A DNA stretch of 64,000 nt from Chlorocebus sabaeus (GCF_047675955.1 NW_027328081.1:372001-436000), one strand, 5' to 3'. Positions 36,099 to 50,200 are shown, numbered from the stretch's first letter. Notes: generated by a model from the sequence alone, not told the origin. Numbers and translations are program-made.

Positions 36099-38678
36099 TA
36101 ACAGAACACAGAGCAGTTTCTCAGAAAGCTGCTTTCCAGTTTTGAACGGAAGATATTTCCTTTTTCACCATAGCCCTCTATGGGCTTCCAAATATCCCTT
36201 TGCCAATTCCACAAGAACAGCCTTAGCGAAAGGCTTCTTGAAGGGAAAGATGTAGCTCTGTGAGATGAATTAACAGAACACAGAGCAGTTTCTCAGAAAG
36301 CTGCTTTCCAGTTTTGAACGGAAGATATTTCCTTTTTCACCATAGCCCTCTATGGGCTTCCAAATATCCCTTTGCCAATTCCACAAGAACAGCCTTAGCG
36401 AAAGGCTTCTTGAAGGGAAAGATGTAACTCTGTGAGATGAATTAACAGAACATAGAACAGTTTCTCAGAAAGCTACTTTTCAGTTTTGAACGGAAGATAT
36501 TTCCTTTTTCACCATAGCCCTCTATGGGCTTCCAAATATCCCTTTGCCAATTCCACAAGAACAGCCTTAGCGAAAGGCTTCTTGAAGGGAAAGATGTAAC
36601 TCTGTGAGATGAATTAACAGAACATAGAACAGTTTCTCAGAAAGCTTCTTTCCAGTTTTGAACGGAAGATATTTCCTTTTTCACCATAGCCCTCTATGGG
36701 TTTCCAAATATCCCTTTGCCAATTCCACAAGAACAGCCTTAGCGAAAGGCTTCTTGAAGGGAAGGATGTAACTCTGTGAGATGAATTAACAGAACATAGA
36801 AAAATTTCTCAGAAATCTTCTTTCCATTTTTGAACGGAAGATATTTCCTTTTTCACCATAGCCCTCTATGGGCTTCCAAATATCCCTTTGCCAATTCCAC
36901 AAGAACAGCCTTAGCGAAAGGCTTCTTGAAGGGAAAGATGTAACTCTGTGAGATGAATTAACAGAACATAGAACAGTTTCTCAGAAAGCTTCTTTCCAGT
37001 TTTGAACGGAAGATATTTCCTTTTTCACCATAGCCCTCTATGGGTTTCCAAATATCCCTTTGCCAATTCCACAAGAACAGCCTTAGCGAAAGGCTTCTTG
37101 AAGGGAAGGATGTAACTCTGTGAGATGAATTAACAGAACATAGAAAAATTTCTCAGAAATCTTCTTTCCATTTTTGAACGGAAGATATTTCCTTTTTCAC
37201 CATAGCCCTCTATGGGCTTCCAAATATCCCATTGCCAATTCCACAAGAACAGCCTTAGCGAAAGGCTTCTTGAATGGAAAGATGTAACTCTGTGAGATGA
37301 ATTAACAGAACACAGAGCAGTTTCTCAGAAAGCTGCTTTCCAGTTTTGAACGGAAGATATTTCCTTTTTCACCATAGCCATCTATGGGCTTCCAAATATC
37401 CCTTTGCCAATTCCACAAGAACAGCCTTAGCGAAAGGCTTCTTGAAGGGAAAGATGTAACTCTGTGAGATGAATTAACAGAACACAGAGCAGTTTCTCAG
37501 AAAGCTTCTTTCCAGTTTTGAACGGAAGATATTTCCTTTTTCACCATAGCCCTCTATCGGCTTCCAAATATCCCTTTGCCAATTCCACAAGAACAGCCTT
37601 AGCGAAAGGTTTCTTGAAGGGAAAGATGTAACTCTGTGAGATGAATTAACAGAACACAGAGCAGTTTCTCAGAAAGCTTCTTTCCAGTTTTGAACGGAAG
37701 ATATTTCCTTTTTCACCATAGCCCTCTATGGGCTTCCAAATATCCCTTTGCCAATTCCACAAGAACAGCCTTAGCGAAAGGCTTCCTGAAGGGAAAGATG
37801 TAACTCTGTTAGATGAATTAACAGAACACAGAGCAGTTTCTCAGAAAGCTTCTTTCCAGTTTTGAACGGAAGATATTTCCTTTTTCACCATAGCCCTCTA
37901 TGGGCTTCCAAATATCCCTTTGCCAATTCCATAAGAACAGCCTTAGCGAAAGGCTTCTTGAAGGGAAAGATGTAACTCCGTGAGATGAATTAACAGAACA
38001 CAGAGCAGTTTCTCAGAAAGCTTCTTTCCAGTTTTGAACGGAAGATATTTCCTTTTTCACCATAGCCCTCTATGGGCTTCCAAATATCCCTTTGCCAATT
38101 CCACAAGAACAGCCTTAGCGAAAGGCTTCTTGAAGGGAAAGATGTTACTCTGTGAGATGAAATATCAGAACACAGAGCAGTTTCTCAGAAAGCTTCTTTC
38201 CAGTTTTGAACGGAAGATATTTCCTTTTTCACAATAGCCCTCTATGGGTTTCCAAATATCCCTTTACCAATTCCACAAGAACAGTCTTAGCGAAAAGCTT
38301 CTTGAAGGGAAAGATGTAACACTGTGAGATGAATTAACAGAACACAGAGCAGTTTCTCAGAAAGCTTCTTTCCAGTTTTGAACGGAAGATATTTCCTTTT
38401 TCACCATAGCCCTCTATGGGCTTCCAAATATCCCTTTGCCAATTCCACAAGAACAGCCTTAGCAAAAGGCTTCTTGAAGGGAAAGATGTAACTCTGTGAG
38501 ATGAATTAACAGAACACAGAGCAGTTTCCCAGAAAGCTTCTTTCCAGTTTTGAACGGAAGATATTTCCTTTTTCACCATAGCCCTCTATGGGCTTCCAAA
38601 TATCCCTTTGCCAATTCCACATGAACAGCCTTAGCGAAAGGCTTCTTGAAGGGAAAGGTGTAAATCTGTGAGATGAAT
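36099..38678. repeat. 15-monomer sub-repeat of P1, second copy (2580 bp)
   Basis: Repeats the first copy but holds an extra two-monomer tandem duplication. The pair gggtttcc/gaagg plus acatagaaaaatt occurs at 36615-36958 and again at 36959-37302. This changes the offset between copies from 2236 (13 monomers) to 2580 (15 monomers). P2 and P3 have this section only once (47792 and 58454 onward) and lack the tttcccag substitution. Confidence 0.86.
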
Positions 38679-41601
38679 TAACAGAACACAGAGCAGTTTC
38701 TCAGAAAGCCTCTTTCCAGTTTTGAACGGAAGATATTTCCTTTTTCACCGTAGCCCTCTATGGGCTTCCAAATATCCCTTTGCCAATTCCACAAGAACAG
38801 CCTTAGCGAAAGGCTTCTTAAAGGGAAAGATGTAACTCTGTGAGATGAATTAACAGAACACAGAGCAGTTTCTCAGAAAGCTTCTTTCCAGTTTGAACGG
38901 AAGATATTTCCTTTTTCACCATAGCCCTCTATGGGCTTCCAAATATCCCTTTGCCAATTCCACAAGAACAGCCTTAGCGAAAGGCTTCTTGATAGGAAAG
39001 ACGTAACTCTGTGAGATGAATTAACAGAACACAGAGCAGTTTCTCAGAAAGCTTCTTTCCAGTTTTGAACGGAAGATATTTCCTTTTTCACCATAGCCCT
39101 CTATGGGCTTCCAAATATCCCTTTGCCAATTCCACAAGAACAGCCTTAGCGAAAGTCATCTTGAAGGGAAACATGTAACTCCGTGAGATGAATTAACAGA
39201 ACACAGAGCAGTTTCTCAGAAAGCTTCTTTCCAGTTTTGAACGGAAGATATTTCCTTTTTCACCATAGCCCTCTATGGGCTTCTAAATATCCCTTTTCCA
39301 ATTCCACAAGAACAGCCTTAGCGAACGGCTTCTGGAAGGGAAAGATGTAACTCTGTGAGATGAATTAACAGAACACAGAGCAGTTTCTCAGAAAGCTTCT
39401 TTCCAGTTTTGAACGGAAGATATTTCCTTTTTCACCACAGCCCTCTATGGGCTTCCAAATATCCCTTTGCCAATTCCACAAGAACAGCCTTAGCGAAAGG
39501 CTTCTTGAAGGGAAAGATGTAACTCTGTGAGATGAATTAACAGAACACAGAGCAGTTTCTCAGAAAGTCTCTTTCCAGTTTTGAACGGAAGATATTTCCT
39601 TTTTCACCATAGCCCTCTATGGGCTTCCAAATAAACCTTTGCCAATTCCACAAGAACAGCCTTAGCGAAAGGCTACTTGAAGGGAAACATGTAACTTTGT
39701 GAGATGAATTAACAGAACACAGAGCAGTTTCTCAGAAAGCTTCTTTCCAGTTTTGAACGGAAGATATTTCCTTTTTCACCATAGCCCTCTATGGGCTTCC
39801 AAATATCCCTTTGCCAATTCCACAAGAACAGCCTTAGCGAAAGGCTTATTGAAGGGAAAGATGTAACTCTGTGAGATGAATTAACAGAACACGGAGCAGA
39901 TTCTCAGAAAGCTTCTTTCCAGTTTTGAACGGAAGATATTTCCTTTTTCACCGTAGTCCTCTATGGGCTTCCAAATATCCCTTTGCCAATTCCACAAGAA
40001 CAGCCTTAGCGAAAGGCTTCTTGAAGGGAAAGACGTAACTCTGTGAGATGAATTAACAGAACACAGAGCAGTTTCTCAGAAAGCTTCTTTCCAGTTTTGA
40101 ACGGAAGATATTTCCTTTTTCACCATAGCCCTCTATGGGCCTCCAAATATCCCTTTGTCAATTCCACAAGAACAGCCTTAGCGAAAGGCTTCTTCAAGGG
40201 AAAGATGTAACTCTGTGAGATGAATTAACAGAACACAGAGCAGTTTCTCAGAAAGCTTCTTTCCAGTTTTGAACGGAAGATATTTCCTTTTTCACCGTAG
40301 CCCTCTATGGGCCTCCAAATATCCCTTTGCCAATTCCACAAGAACAGCCTTAGCGAAAGGCTTCTTGAAGGGAAAGATGTAACTCTGTGAGATGAATTAA
40401 CAGAACACAGAGCAGTTTCTCAGAAAGCTTCTTTCCAGTTTTGAACGGAAGATAATTCCTTTTTCACCATAGCCCTCTATGGGCTTCCAAATATCCCTTT
40501 GCCAATTCCACAAGAACAGCCTTAGCGAAAGGCTTCTTGAAGGGAAAGATGTAACTCTGTGAGATGAATTGACAGAACACAGAGCAGTTTCTCAGAAAGC
40601 TTCTTTCCAGTTTTGAACGGAAGATATTTCCTTTTTCACCATAGCCCTCTATGGGCTTCCAAATATCCCTTTGCCAATTCCACAAGAACAGCCTTAGCGA
40701 AAGGTTTCTTGAAGGGAAAGATGTATCTCTGTGAGATGAATTTAGAGAACACAGAGCAGTTTCTCAGAAAGCTTCTTTCCAGTTTTGAACGGAAGATATT
40801 TCCTTTTTCACCATAGCCCTCTATGGGCTTCCAAATATCCCTTTGCCAATTCCACAAGAACAGCCTTAGCGAAAGGCTTCTTGAAGGGAAAGATGTAACT
40901 CTGTGAGATGAATTAACAGAAAACAGAGCAGTTTCTCAGAAAGCTTCTTTCCAGTTTTGAACGGAAGATATTTCCTTTTTCACCATAGCCCGGTATGGGC
41001 TTCCAAATATCCTTTTGCCAATTCCACAAGAACAGCCTTAGCGAAAGGCTTCTTGAAGGGAAAGATGTAACTCTGTGAGATGAATTAAGAGAACACAGAG
41101 CAGTTTCTCAGAAAGCTTCTTTCCAGTTTTGAATGGAAGATATTTCCTTTTTCACCATAGCCCTCTATGGGCTTCCAAATATCCCTTTGCCAATTCCCCA
41201 AGAACAGCCTTAGCGAAAGGCTTCTGGAAGGGAAAGATGTAACTCTGTGAGATGAATTAACAGAACACAGAGCAGTTTCTCAGAAAGCTTCTTTCCAGTT
41301 TTGAGCGGAAGATATTTCCTTTTTCACCATAGCCCTCTATGGGCTTCCAAATATCCCTTTGCCAATTCCACAAGAACAGCCTTATCGAAAGGCTTCTTGA
41401 AGGGAAAGATGTAACTCTGTGAGATGAATTAACAGAACAGAGAGCAGTTTCTCAGAAAGTTTCTTTCCAGTTTTGAACGGAAGATATTTCCTTTTTCACC
41501 ATAGCCCTCTATGGGCTTCCAAATATTACTTTGCCAATTCCACAAGAACAGCGTTAGCGAAAGGCATCTTGAAGGGAAAGATGTAACTCTGTGAGATGAA
41601 T

Positions 41602-43149
41602 TAACAGAACACAGAGCAGTTTCTCAGAAAGCTGCTTTCCAGTTTTGAACGGAAGATATTTCCTTTTTCACCATAGCCCTCTATGGGCTTCCAAATATCC
41701 CTTTGCCAATTCCACAAGAACAGCCTTAGCGAAAGGCTTCTTGAAGGGAAAGATGTAACTCTGTGAGATGAATTAACAGAACACAGAGCAGTTTCTCAGA
41801 AAGCTTCTTTCCAGTTTTGAACGGAAGATATTTCCTTTTTCACCATAGCCCTCTATGGGCTTCCAAATATCCCTTTGCCAATTCCACAAGAACAGCCTTA
41901 GCAAAAGGCTTCTTGAAGGGAAAGATGTAACTCTGTGAGATGAATTAACAGAACACAGAGCAGTTTCTCAGAAAGCTTCTTTCCAGTTTTGAACGCAAGA
42001 TATTTCCTTTTTCACCATAGCCTTCTATGGGCTTCCAAATTTACCTTTGCCAATTCCACAAGAACAGCCTTAGCGAAAGGCTTCTTGAAGGGAAAGATGT
42101 AACTCTGTGAGATGAATTAACAGAACACAGAGCAGTTTCTCAGAAAGCTTCTTTCCAGTTTTGAACGGAAGATATTTGCTTTTTCACCATAGCCCTCTAT
42201 GGGCTTCCAAATATCCCTTTGCCAATTCCCCAAGAACAGCCTTAGCGAAAGGCTTCTTGAAAGAAAAGACGTAACTCTGTGAGATGAATTAACAGAACAC
42301 AGAGCAGTTTCTCAGAAAGCTTCTTTCCAGTTTTGAACGGAAGATATTTCCTTTTTCACCTTAGCCCTCTATGGACTTCCAAATATCCCTTTGCCAATTC
42401 CACAAGAACAGCCTTAGCAAAAGATTTCTTGAAGGGAAAGATGTAACTCTGTGAGATGAATTAGCAGAACAAAGAGCAGTTTATCAGGAAGCTTCTTTCC
42501 AGTTTTGAACGGAAGATATTTCCTTTTTCACCATAGCCCTCTATGGACTTCCAAATATCCCTTTGCCAATTTCACAAGAACAGCCTTAGCGAAAGACTTC
42601 TTGAAGGGAAAGATGTAACTCTGTGAGATGAATTAACAGAACACAAAGCAGTTTCTCAGAAAGTTTCTTTCCAGTTTTGAACGGAAGATATTTCCTTTTT
42701 CACCATAGCCCTCTATGGGCTTCCAAATATTACTTTGCCAATTCCACAAGAACAGACTTAGCGAAAGGCATCTTGAAGGGAAAGATGTAACTCTGTGAGA
42801 TGAATTAACAGAACACAGAGCAGTTTCTCAGAAAGCTTCTTTCCAGTTTTGAACGGAAGATATTTCCTTTTTCACCATAGCCCTCTATGGGCTTCCAAAT
42901 ATCCCTTTGCCAATTCCACAAGAACAGCCTTAGCGAAAGGCTTCTTGAAGGGAAAGATGTAACTCTGTGAGATGAATTAACAGAACACAGAGCAGTTTCT
43001 CAGAAAGCTTCTTTCCAGTTTTGAAGGGAAGATATTTCCTTTTTCACCATAGCCCTCTATGGGCTTCCAAATATCCCTTTGCCAATTCCACAAGAACAGC
43101 CTTAGCGAAAGGCATCTTGAAGGGAAAGATGTAACTCTGTGAGATGAAT
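41602..43149. repeat. 9-monomer sub-repeat of P1, first copy (1548 bp)
   Basis: Markers in order: agctgc; agcaaaagg; gaacgcaag with ccttctatg and aaatttacc; atttgctttttc with gaaagaaaagacg; caccttag with atggactt and agatttc; ttatcag with agacttc; acaaagcag with ttactttgcc and ggcatc; near consensus; and gaaggga with ggcatc. The same nine monomers recur at 43150-44697, offset 1548. This first copy has private changes at 42462-42633 (tagcag, atcagg, atggactt). Confidence 0.87.
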
Positions 43150-44697
43150 TAACAGAACACAGAGCAGTTTCTCAGAAAGCTGCTTTCCAGTTTTGAACGG
43201 AAGATATTTCCTTTTTCACCATAGCCCTCTATGGGCTTCCAAATATCCCTTTGCCAATTCCACAAGAACAGCCTTAGCGAAAGGCTTCTTGAAGGGAAAG
43301 ATGTAACTCTGTGAGATGAATTAACAGAACACAGAGCAGTTTCTCAGAAAGCTTCTTTCCAGTTTTGAACGGAAGATATTTCCTTTTTCACCATAGCCCT
43401 CTATGGGCTTCCAAATATCCCTTTGCCAATTCCACAAGAACAGCCTTAGCAAAAGGCTTCTTGAAGGGAAAGATGTAACTCTGTGAGATGAATTAACAGA
43501 ACACAGAGCAGTTTCTCAGAAAGCTTCTTTCCAGTTTTGAACGCAAGATATTTCCTTTTTCACCATAGCCTTCTATGGGCTTCCAAATTTACCTTTGCCA
43601 ATTCCACAAGAACAGCCTTAGCGAAAGGCTTCTTGAAGGGAAAGATGTAACTCTGTGAGATGAATTAACAGAACACAGAGCAGTTTCTCAGAAAGCTTCT
43701 TTCCAGTTTTGAACGGAAGATATTTGCTTTTTCACCATAGCCCTCTATGGGCTTCCAAATATCCCTTTGCCAATTCCCCAAGAACAGCCTTAGCGAAAGG
43801 CTTCTTGAAAGAAAAGACGTAACTCTGTGAGATGAATTAACAGAACACAGAGCAGTTTCTCAGAAAGCTTCTTTCCAGTTTTGAACGGAAGATATTTCCT
43901 TTTTCACCTTAGCCCTCTATGGACTTCCAAATATCCCTTTGCCAATTCCACAAGAACAGCCTTAGCAAAAGATTTCTTGAAGGGAAAGATGTAACTCTGT
44001 GAGATGAATTAACAGAACAAAGAGCAGTTTATCAGAAAGCTTCTTTCCAGTTTTGAACGGAAGATATTTCCTTTTTCACCATAGCCCTCTATGGGCTTCC
44101 AAATATCCCTTTGCCAATTTCACAAGAACAGCCTTAGCGAAAGACTTCTTGAAGGGAAAGATGTAACTCTGTGAGATGAATTAACAGAACACAAAGCAGT
44201 TTCTCAGAAAGTTTCTTTCCAGTTTTGAACGGAAGATATTTCCTTTTTCACCATAGCCCTCTATGGGCTTCCAAATATTACTTTGCCAATTCCACAAGAA
44301 CAGACTTAGCGAAAGGCATCTTGAAGGGAAAGATGTAACTCTGTGAGATGAATTAACAGAACACAGAGCAGTTTCTCAGAAAGCTTCTTTCCAGTTTTGA
44401 ACGGAAGATATTTCCTTTTTCACCATAGCCCTCTATGGGCTTCCAAATATCCCTTTGCCAATTCCACAAGAACAGCCTTAGCGAAAGGCTTCTTGAAGGG
44501 AAAGATGTAACTCTGTGAGATGAATTAACAGAACACAGAGCAGTTTCTCAGAAAGCTTCTTTCCAGTTTTGAAGGGAAGATATTTCCTTTTTCACCATAG
44601 CCCTCTATGGGCTTCCAAATATCCCTTTGCCAATTCCACAAGAACAGCCTTAGCGAAAGGCATCTTGAAGGGAAAGATGTAACTCTGTGAGATGAAT
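43150..44697. repeat. 9-monomer sub-repeat of P1, second copy (1548 bp)
   Basis: A 9 x 172-bp copy of the preceding block, after which the next monomer is attccctttttcaccattg rather than agctgc. P2 has a single copy (52951-54498) that lacks the private changes of P1's first copy. It shares taacag, atcaga and atgggctt with this second copy, which suggests that the first copy acquired its changes after duplication. Confidence 0.86.
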
Positions 44698-47275
44698 TAA
44701 CAGAACACAGAGCAGTTTCTCAGAAAGCTTCTTTCCAGTTTTGAACGGAAGATATTCCCTTTTTCACCATTGCCCTCTATGGGCTTCCAAATATCCCTTT
44801 GCCAATTCCACAAGAACAGACTTAGCGAAACGCTTCTTGAAGGGAAATATGTAACTCTGTGAGATGAATTAACAGAACACAGAGCAGTTTCTCAGAAAGC
44901 TTCTTTCCAGTTTTGAACGGAAGATATTTCCTTTTTCACCATAGCCCTCTATGGGCTTCCAAATATACCTTTGCCAATTCCACATGAACAGCCTTAGCGA
45001 AAGGCTTCTTGAAGGGAAAGGTGTAACTCTGTGAGATGAATTAACAGAACACAGAGCAGTTTCTCAGAAAGCCTCTTTTCAGTTTTGAACGGAAGATATT
45101 TCCTTTTTCACCGTAGCCCTCTATGGGCTTCCAAATATTCCTTTGCCAATTCCACAAGAACAGCCTTAGCGAAAGGCTTCTTGAAGGGAAATATGTAACT
45201 CTGTGAGATGAATTAACAGAACACAGAGCAGTTTCTCAGAAAGCTTCTTTCCAGTTTGAACGGAAGATATTTCCTTTTTCACCATAGCCCTCTATGGGCT
45301 TCCAAATATTCCTTTGCCAATTCCCCAAAAACAGCCTTAGCGAAAGGCTTCTTGATAGGAAAGACGTAACTCTGTGAGATGAATTAACAGAACACAGAGC
45401 AGTTTCTCAGAAAGCTTCTTTCCAGTTTTGAACGGAAGATATTTCCTTTTTCACCATAGCCCTCTAGGGGTTCCAAATATCCCTTTGCCAATTCCACAAG
45501 AACAGCCTTAGCGAAAGGCATCTTGAAGGGAAAGATGTAACTCTGTGAGATGAATTAACAGAACACAGAGCAGTTTCTCAGAAAGCTTCTTTCCAGTTTT
45601 GAACGGAAGATATTTCCTTTTTCACCATAGCCCTCTATGGGCTTCTAAATATCCCTTTTCCAATTCCACAAGAACAGCCTTAGCGAAAGGCTTCTGGAAG
45701 AGAAAGATGTAACTCTGTGAGATGAATTAACAGAACACAGAGCAGTTTCTCAGAAAGCTTCTTTCCAGTTTTGAACGGAAGATATTTCCTTTTTCACCAT
45801 AGCCCTCTATGGGCTTCCAAATATCCCTTTGCCAATTCCACAAGAACAGCCTTAGCGAAAGACTTCTTGAAGGGAAAGATGTAACTCTGTGAGATGAATT
45901 AACAGAACACAAAGCAGTTTCTCAGAAAGCTTCTTTCCAGTTTTGAACGGAAGATATTTCCTTTTTCACCATAGCCCTCTATGGGCTTCCAAATATCCCT
46001 TTGCCAATTCCACAAGAACAGCCTTAGCGAAAGGCATCTTGAAGGGAAAGATGTAACTCTGTGAGATGAATTAACAGAACACAGAGCAGTTTCTCAGAAA
46101 GCTTCTTTCCAGTTTTGAACGGAAGATATTCCCTTTTTCACCATTGCCCTCTATGGGCTTCCAAATATCCCTTTGCCAATTCCACAAGAACAGCCTTAGC
46201 GAAACGCTTCTTGAAGGGAAATATGTAACTCTGTGAGATGAATTAACAGAACACAGAGCAGTTTCTCAGAAAGCTTCTTTCCAGTTTTGAACGGAAGATA
46301 TTTCCTTTTTCACCATAGCCCTCTATGGGCTTCCAAATATTAGTTTGCCAATTCCACAAGAACAGCCTTAGCGAAAGGCATCTTGAAGGGAAAGATGTAA
46401 CTCTGTGAGATGAATTAACAGAACACAGAGCAGTTTCTCAGAAAGCTGCTTTCCAGTTTTGAACGGAAGATATTTCCTTTTTCACCATAGCCCTCTATGG
46501 GCTTCCAAATATCCCGTTGCCTATTCCACAAGAACAGACTTAGCGAAAGGCTTCTGGAAGGGAAAGATGTAACTCTGTGAGATGAATTAACAGAACACAG
46601 AGCAGTTTCTCAGAAAGCTTCTTTCCAGTTTTGAGCGGAAGATATTTCCTTTTTCACCATAGCCCTCTATGGGCTTCCAAATATCCCTTTGCCAATTCCA
46701 CAAGAACAGCCTTAGCGAAAGGCTTCTTGAAAGGAAAGATGTAACTCTGTGAGATGAATTAACAGAACACAGAGCAGTTTCTCAGAAAGCTTCTTTCCAG
46801 TTTTGAACGGAAGATATTTCCTTTTTCACCATAGCCCTCTATGGGCTTCCAAATATCCCTTTGCCAATTCCACAAGAACAGCGTTAGCGAAAGGCATCTT
46901 GAAGGGAAAGATGTAACTCTGTGAGATGAATTAACAGAACACAGAGCAGTTTCTCAGAAAGCTGCTTTCCAGTTTTGAACGGAAGATATTTCCTTTTTCA
47001 CCATAGCCCTCTATGGGCTTCCAAATATCCCTTTGCCAATTCCACAAGAACAGCCTTAGCGAAAGGCTTCTTGAAGGGAAAGATGTAACTCTGTGAGATG
47101 AATTAACAGAACACAGAGCAGTTTCTCAGAAAGCTTCTTTCCAGTTTTGAACGGAAGATATTTCCTTTTTCACCATAGCCCTCTATCGGTTTCCAAATAT
47201 CCCTTTGCCAATTCCACAAGAACAGCCGTAGCGAAAGGCTTCTTGAAGGGAAAGATGTAACTCTGTGAGATGAAT

Positions 47276-50200
47276 TAACAGAACACAGAGCAGTTTCTCA
47301 GAAAGCTTCTTTCCAGTTTTGAACGGAAGATATTTCCTTTTTCACCATAGCCCTCTATGGGCTTCCAAATATCCCTTTCCCAATTCCACAAGAACAGCCT
47401 TAGCGAAAGGCTTCTTGAAGGGAAAGATGTAACTCTGTGAGATGAATTAACAGAACACAGAGCAGTTTCTCAGAAAGCCTCTTTCCAGTTTTGAACGGAA
47501 GATATTTCCTTTTTCACCATAGCCCTCTATGGGCTTCCAAATATCCCTTTGCCAATTCCACAAGAACAGACTTAGCGAAAGGCTTCTTGAAGGGAAAGAT
47601 GTAACTCTGTGAGATGAATTAACAGAACAGAGAGCAGTTTCTCAGAAAGTTTCTTTCCAGTTTTGAACGGAAGATATTTCCTTTTGCACCATAGCACTCT
47701 ATGGGCTTCCAAATATTACTTTGCCAATTCCACAAGAACAGCCTTAGCGAAAGGCATCTTGAAGGGAAAGATGTAACTCTGTGAGATGAATTAACAGAAC
47801 ACAGAGCAGTTTCTCAGAAAGCTGCTTTCCAGTTTTGAACGGAAGATATTTCCTTTTTCACCATAGCCCTCTATGGGCTTCCAAATATCCCTTTGCCAAT
47901 TCCACAAGAACAGCCTTAGCGAAAGGCTTCTTGAAGGGAAAGATGTAGCTCTGTGAGATGAATTAACAGAACACAGAGCAGTTTCTCAGAAAGCTGCTTT
48001 CCAGTTTTGAACGGAAGATATTTCCTTTTTCACCATAGCCCTCTATGGGCTTCCAAATATCCCTTTGCCAATTCCACAAGAACAGCCTTAGCGAAAGGCT
48101 TCTTGAAGGGAAAGATGTAACTCTGTGAGATGAATTAACAGAACATAGAACAGTTTCTCAGAAAGCTACTTTTCAGTTTTGAACGGAAGATATTTCCTTT
48201 TTCACCATAGCCCTCTATGGGCTTCCAAATATCCCTTTGCCAATTCCACAAGAACAGCCTTAGCGAAAGGCTTCTTGAAGGGAAAGATGTAACTCTGTGA
48301 GATGAATTAACAGAACATAGAACAGTTTCTCAGAAAGCTTCTTTCCAGTTTTGAACGGAAGATATTTCCTTTTTCACCATAGCCCTCTATGGGTTTCCAA
48401 ATATCCCTTTGCCAATTCCACAAGAACAGCCTTAGCGAAAGGCTTCTTGAAGGGAAGGATGTAACTCTGTGAGATGAATTAACAGAACATAGAAAAATTT
48501 CTCAGAAATCTTCTTTCCATTTTTGAACGGAAGATATTTCCTTTTTCACCATAGCCCTCTATGGGCTTCCAAATATCCCATTGCCAATTCCACAAGAACA
48601 GCCTTAGCGAAAGGCTTCTTGAATGGAAAGATGTAACTCTGTGAGATGAATTAACAGAACACAGAGCAGTTTCTCAGAAAGCTGCTTTCCAGTTTTGAAC
48701 GGAAGATATTTCCTTTTTCACCATAGCCATCTATGGGCTTCCAAATATCCCTTTGCCAATTCCACAAGAACAGCCTTAGCGAAAGGCTTCTTGAAGGGAA
48801 AGATGTAACTCTGTGAGATGAATTAACAGAACACAGAGCAGTTTCTCAGAAAGCTTCTTTCCAGTTTTGAACGGAAGATATTTCCTTTTTCACCATAGCC
48901 CTCTATCGGCTTCCAAATATCCCTTTGCCAATTCCACAAGAACAGCCTTAGCGAAAGGTTTCTTGAAGGGAAAGATGTAACTCTGTGAGATGAATTAACA
49001 GAACACAGAGCAGTTTCTCAGAAAGCTTCTTTCCAGTTTTGAACGGAAGATATTTCCTTTTTCACCATAGCCCTCTATGGGCTTCCAAATATCCCTTTGC
49101 CAATTCCACAAGAACAGCCTTAGCGAAAGGCTTCCTGAAGGGAAAGATGTAACTCTGTTAGATGAATTAACAGAACACAGAGCAGTTTCTCAGAAAGCTT
49201 CTTTCCAGTTTTGAACGGAAGATATTTCCTTTTTCACCATAGCCCTCTATGGGCTTCCAAATATCCCTTTGCCAATTCCATAAGAACAGCCTTAGCGAAA
49301 GGCTTCTTGAAGGGAAAGATGTAACTCCGTGAGATGAATTAACAGAACACAGAGCAGTTTCTCAGAAAGCTTCTTTCCAGTTTTGAACGGAAGATATTTC
49401 CTTTTTCACCATAGCCCTCTATGGGCTTCCAAATATCCCTTTGCCAATTCCACAAGAACAGCCTTAGCGAAAGGCTTCTTGAAGGGAAAGATGTTACTCT
49501 GTGAGATGAAATATCAGAACACAGAGCAGTTTCTCAGAAAGCTTCTTTCCAGTTTTGAACGGAAGATATTTCCTTTTTCACAATAGCCCTCTATGGGTTT
49601 CCAAATATCCCTTTACCAATTCCACAAGAACAGTCTTAGCGAAAAGCTTCTTGAAGGGAAAGATGTAACACTGTGAGATGAATTAACAGAACACAGAGCA
49701 GTTTCTCAGAAAGCTTCTTTCCAGTTTTGAACGGAAGATATTTCCTTTTTCACCATAGCCCTCTATGGGCTTCCAAATATCCCTTTGCCAATTCCACAAG
49801 AACAGCCTTAGCAAAAGGCTTCTTGAAGGGAAAGATGTAACTCTGTGAGATGAATTAACAGAACACAGAGCAGTTTCTCAGAAAGCTTCTTTCCAGTTTT
49901 GAACGGAAGATATTTCCTTTTTCACCATAGCCCTCTATGGGCTTCCAAATATCCCTTTGCCAATTCCACATGAACAGCCTTAGCGAAAGGCTTCTTGAAG
50001 GGAAAGGTGTAAATCTGTGAGATGAATTAACAGAACACAGAGCAGTTTCTCAGAAAGCCTCTTTCCAGTTTTGAACGGAAGATATTTCCTTTTTCACCGT
50101 AGCCCTCTATGGGCTTCCAAATATCCCTTTGCCAATTCCACAAGAACAGCCTTAGCGAAAGGCTTCTTAAAGGGAAAGATGTAACTCTGTGAGATGAATT

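Larger units (their letters stand above)
33347..47275. repeat. P-family HOR, copy P1 (81 monomers, 13929 bp)
   Basis: Opens with ctttcccaatt, then agcctc/cagactt, gagagcag with ttttgcacc and agcactc, and then the 13/15-mer section. It continues with segments sharing markers, in another order, with the 42-mer: 38507-39881 resembles 9458-10658, and 40570-41601 resembles 7911-8941. It then has the 9-mer section (41602-44697) and a tail that includes attccctttttcaccattg, cttttcag, cagtttgaac, ctaggggttcc and ttagtttgcc monomers. Three one-base deletions lie near 38893, 45256 and 45467. Relative to P2 it has 15 more monomers in the 13/15-mer, 9 more in the 9-mer, and 5 fewer in the tail. Confidence 0.87.
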
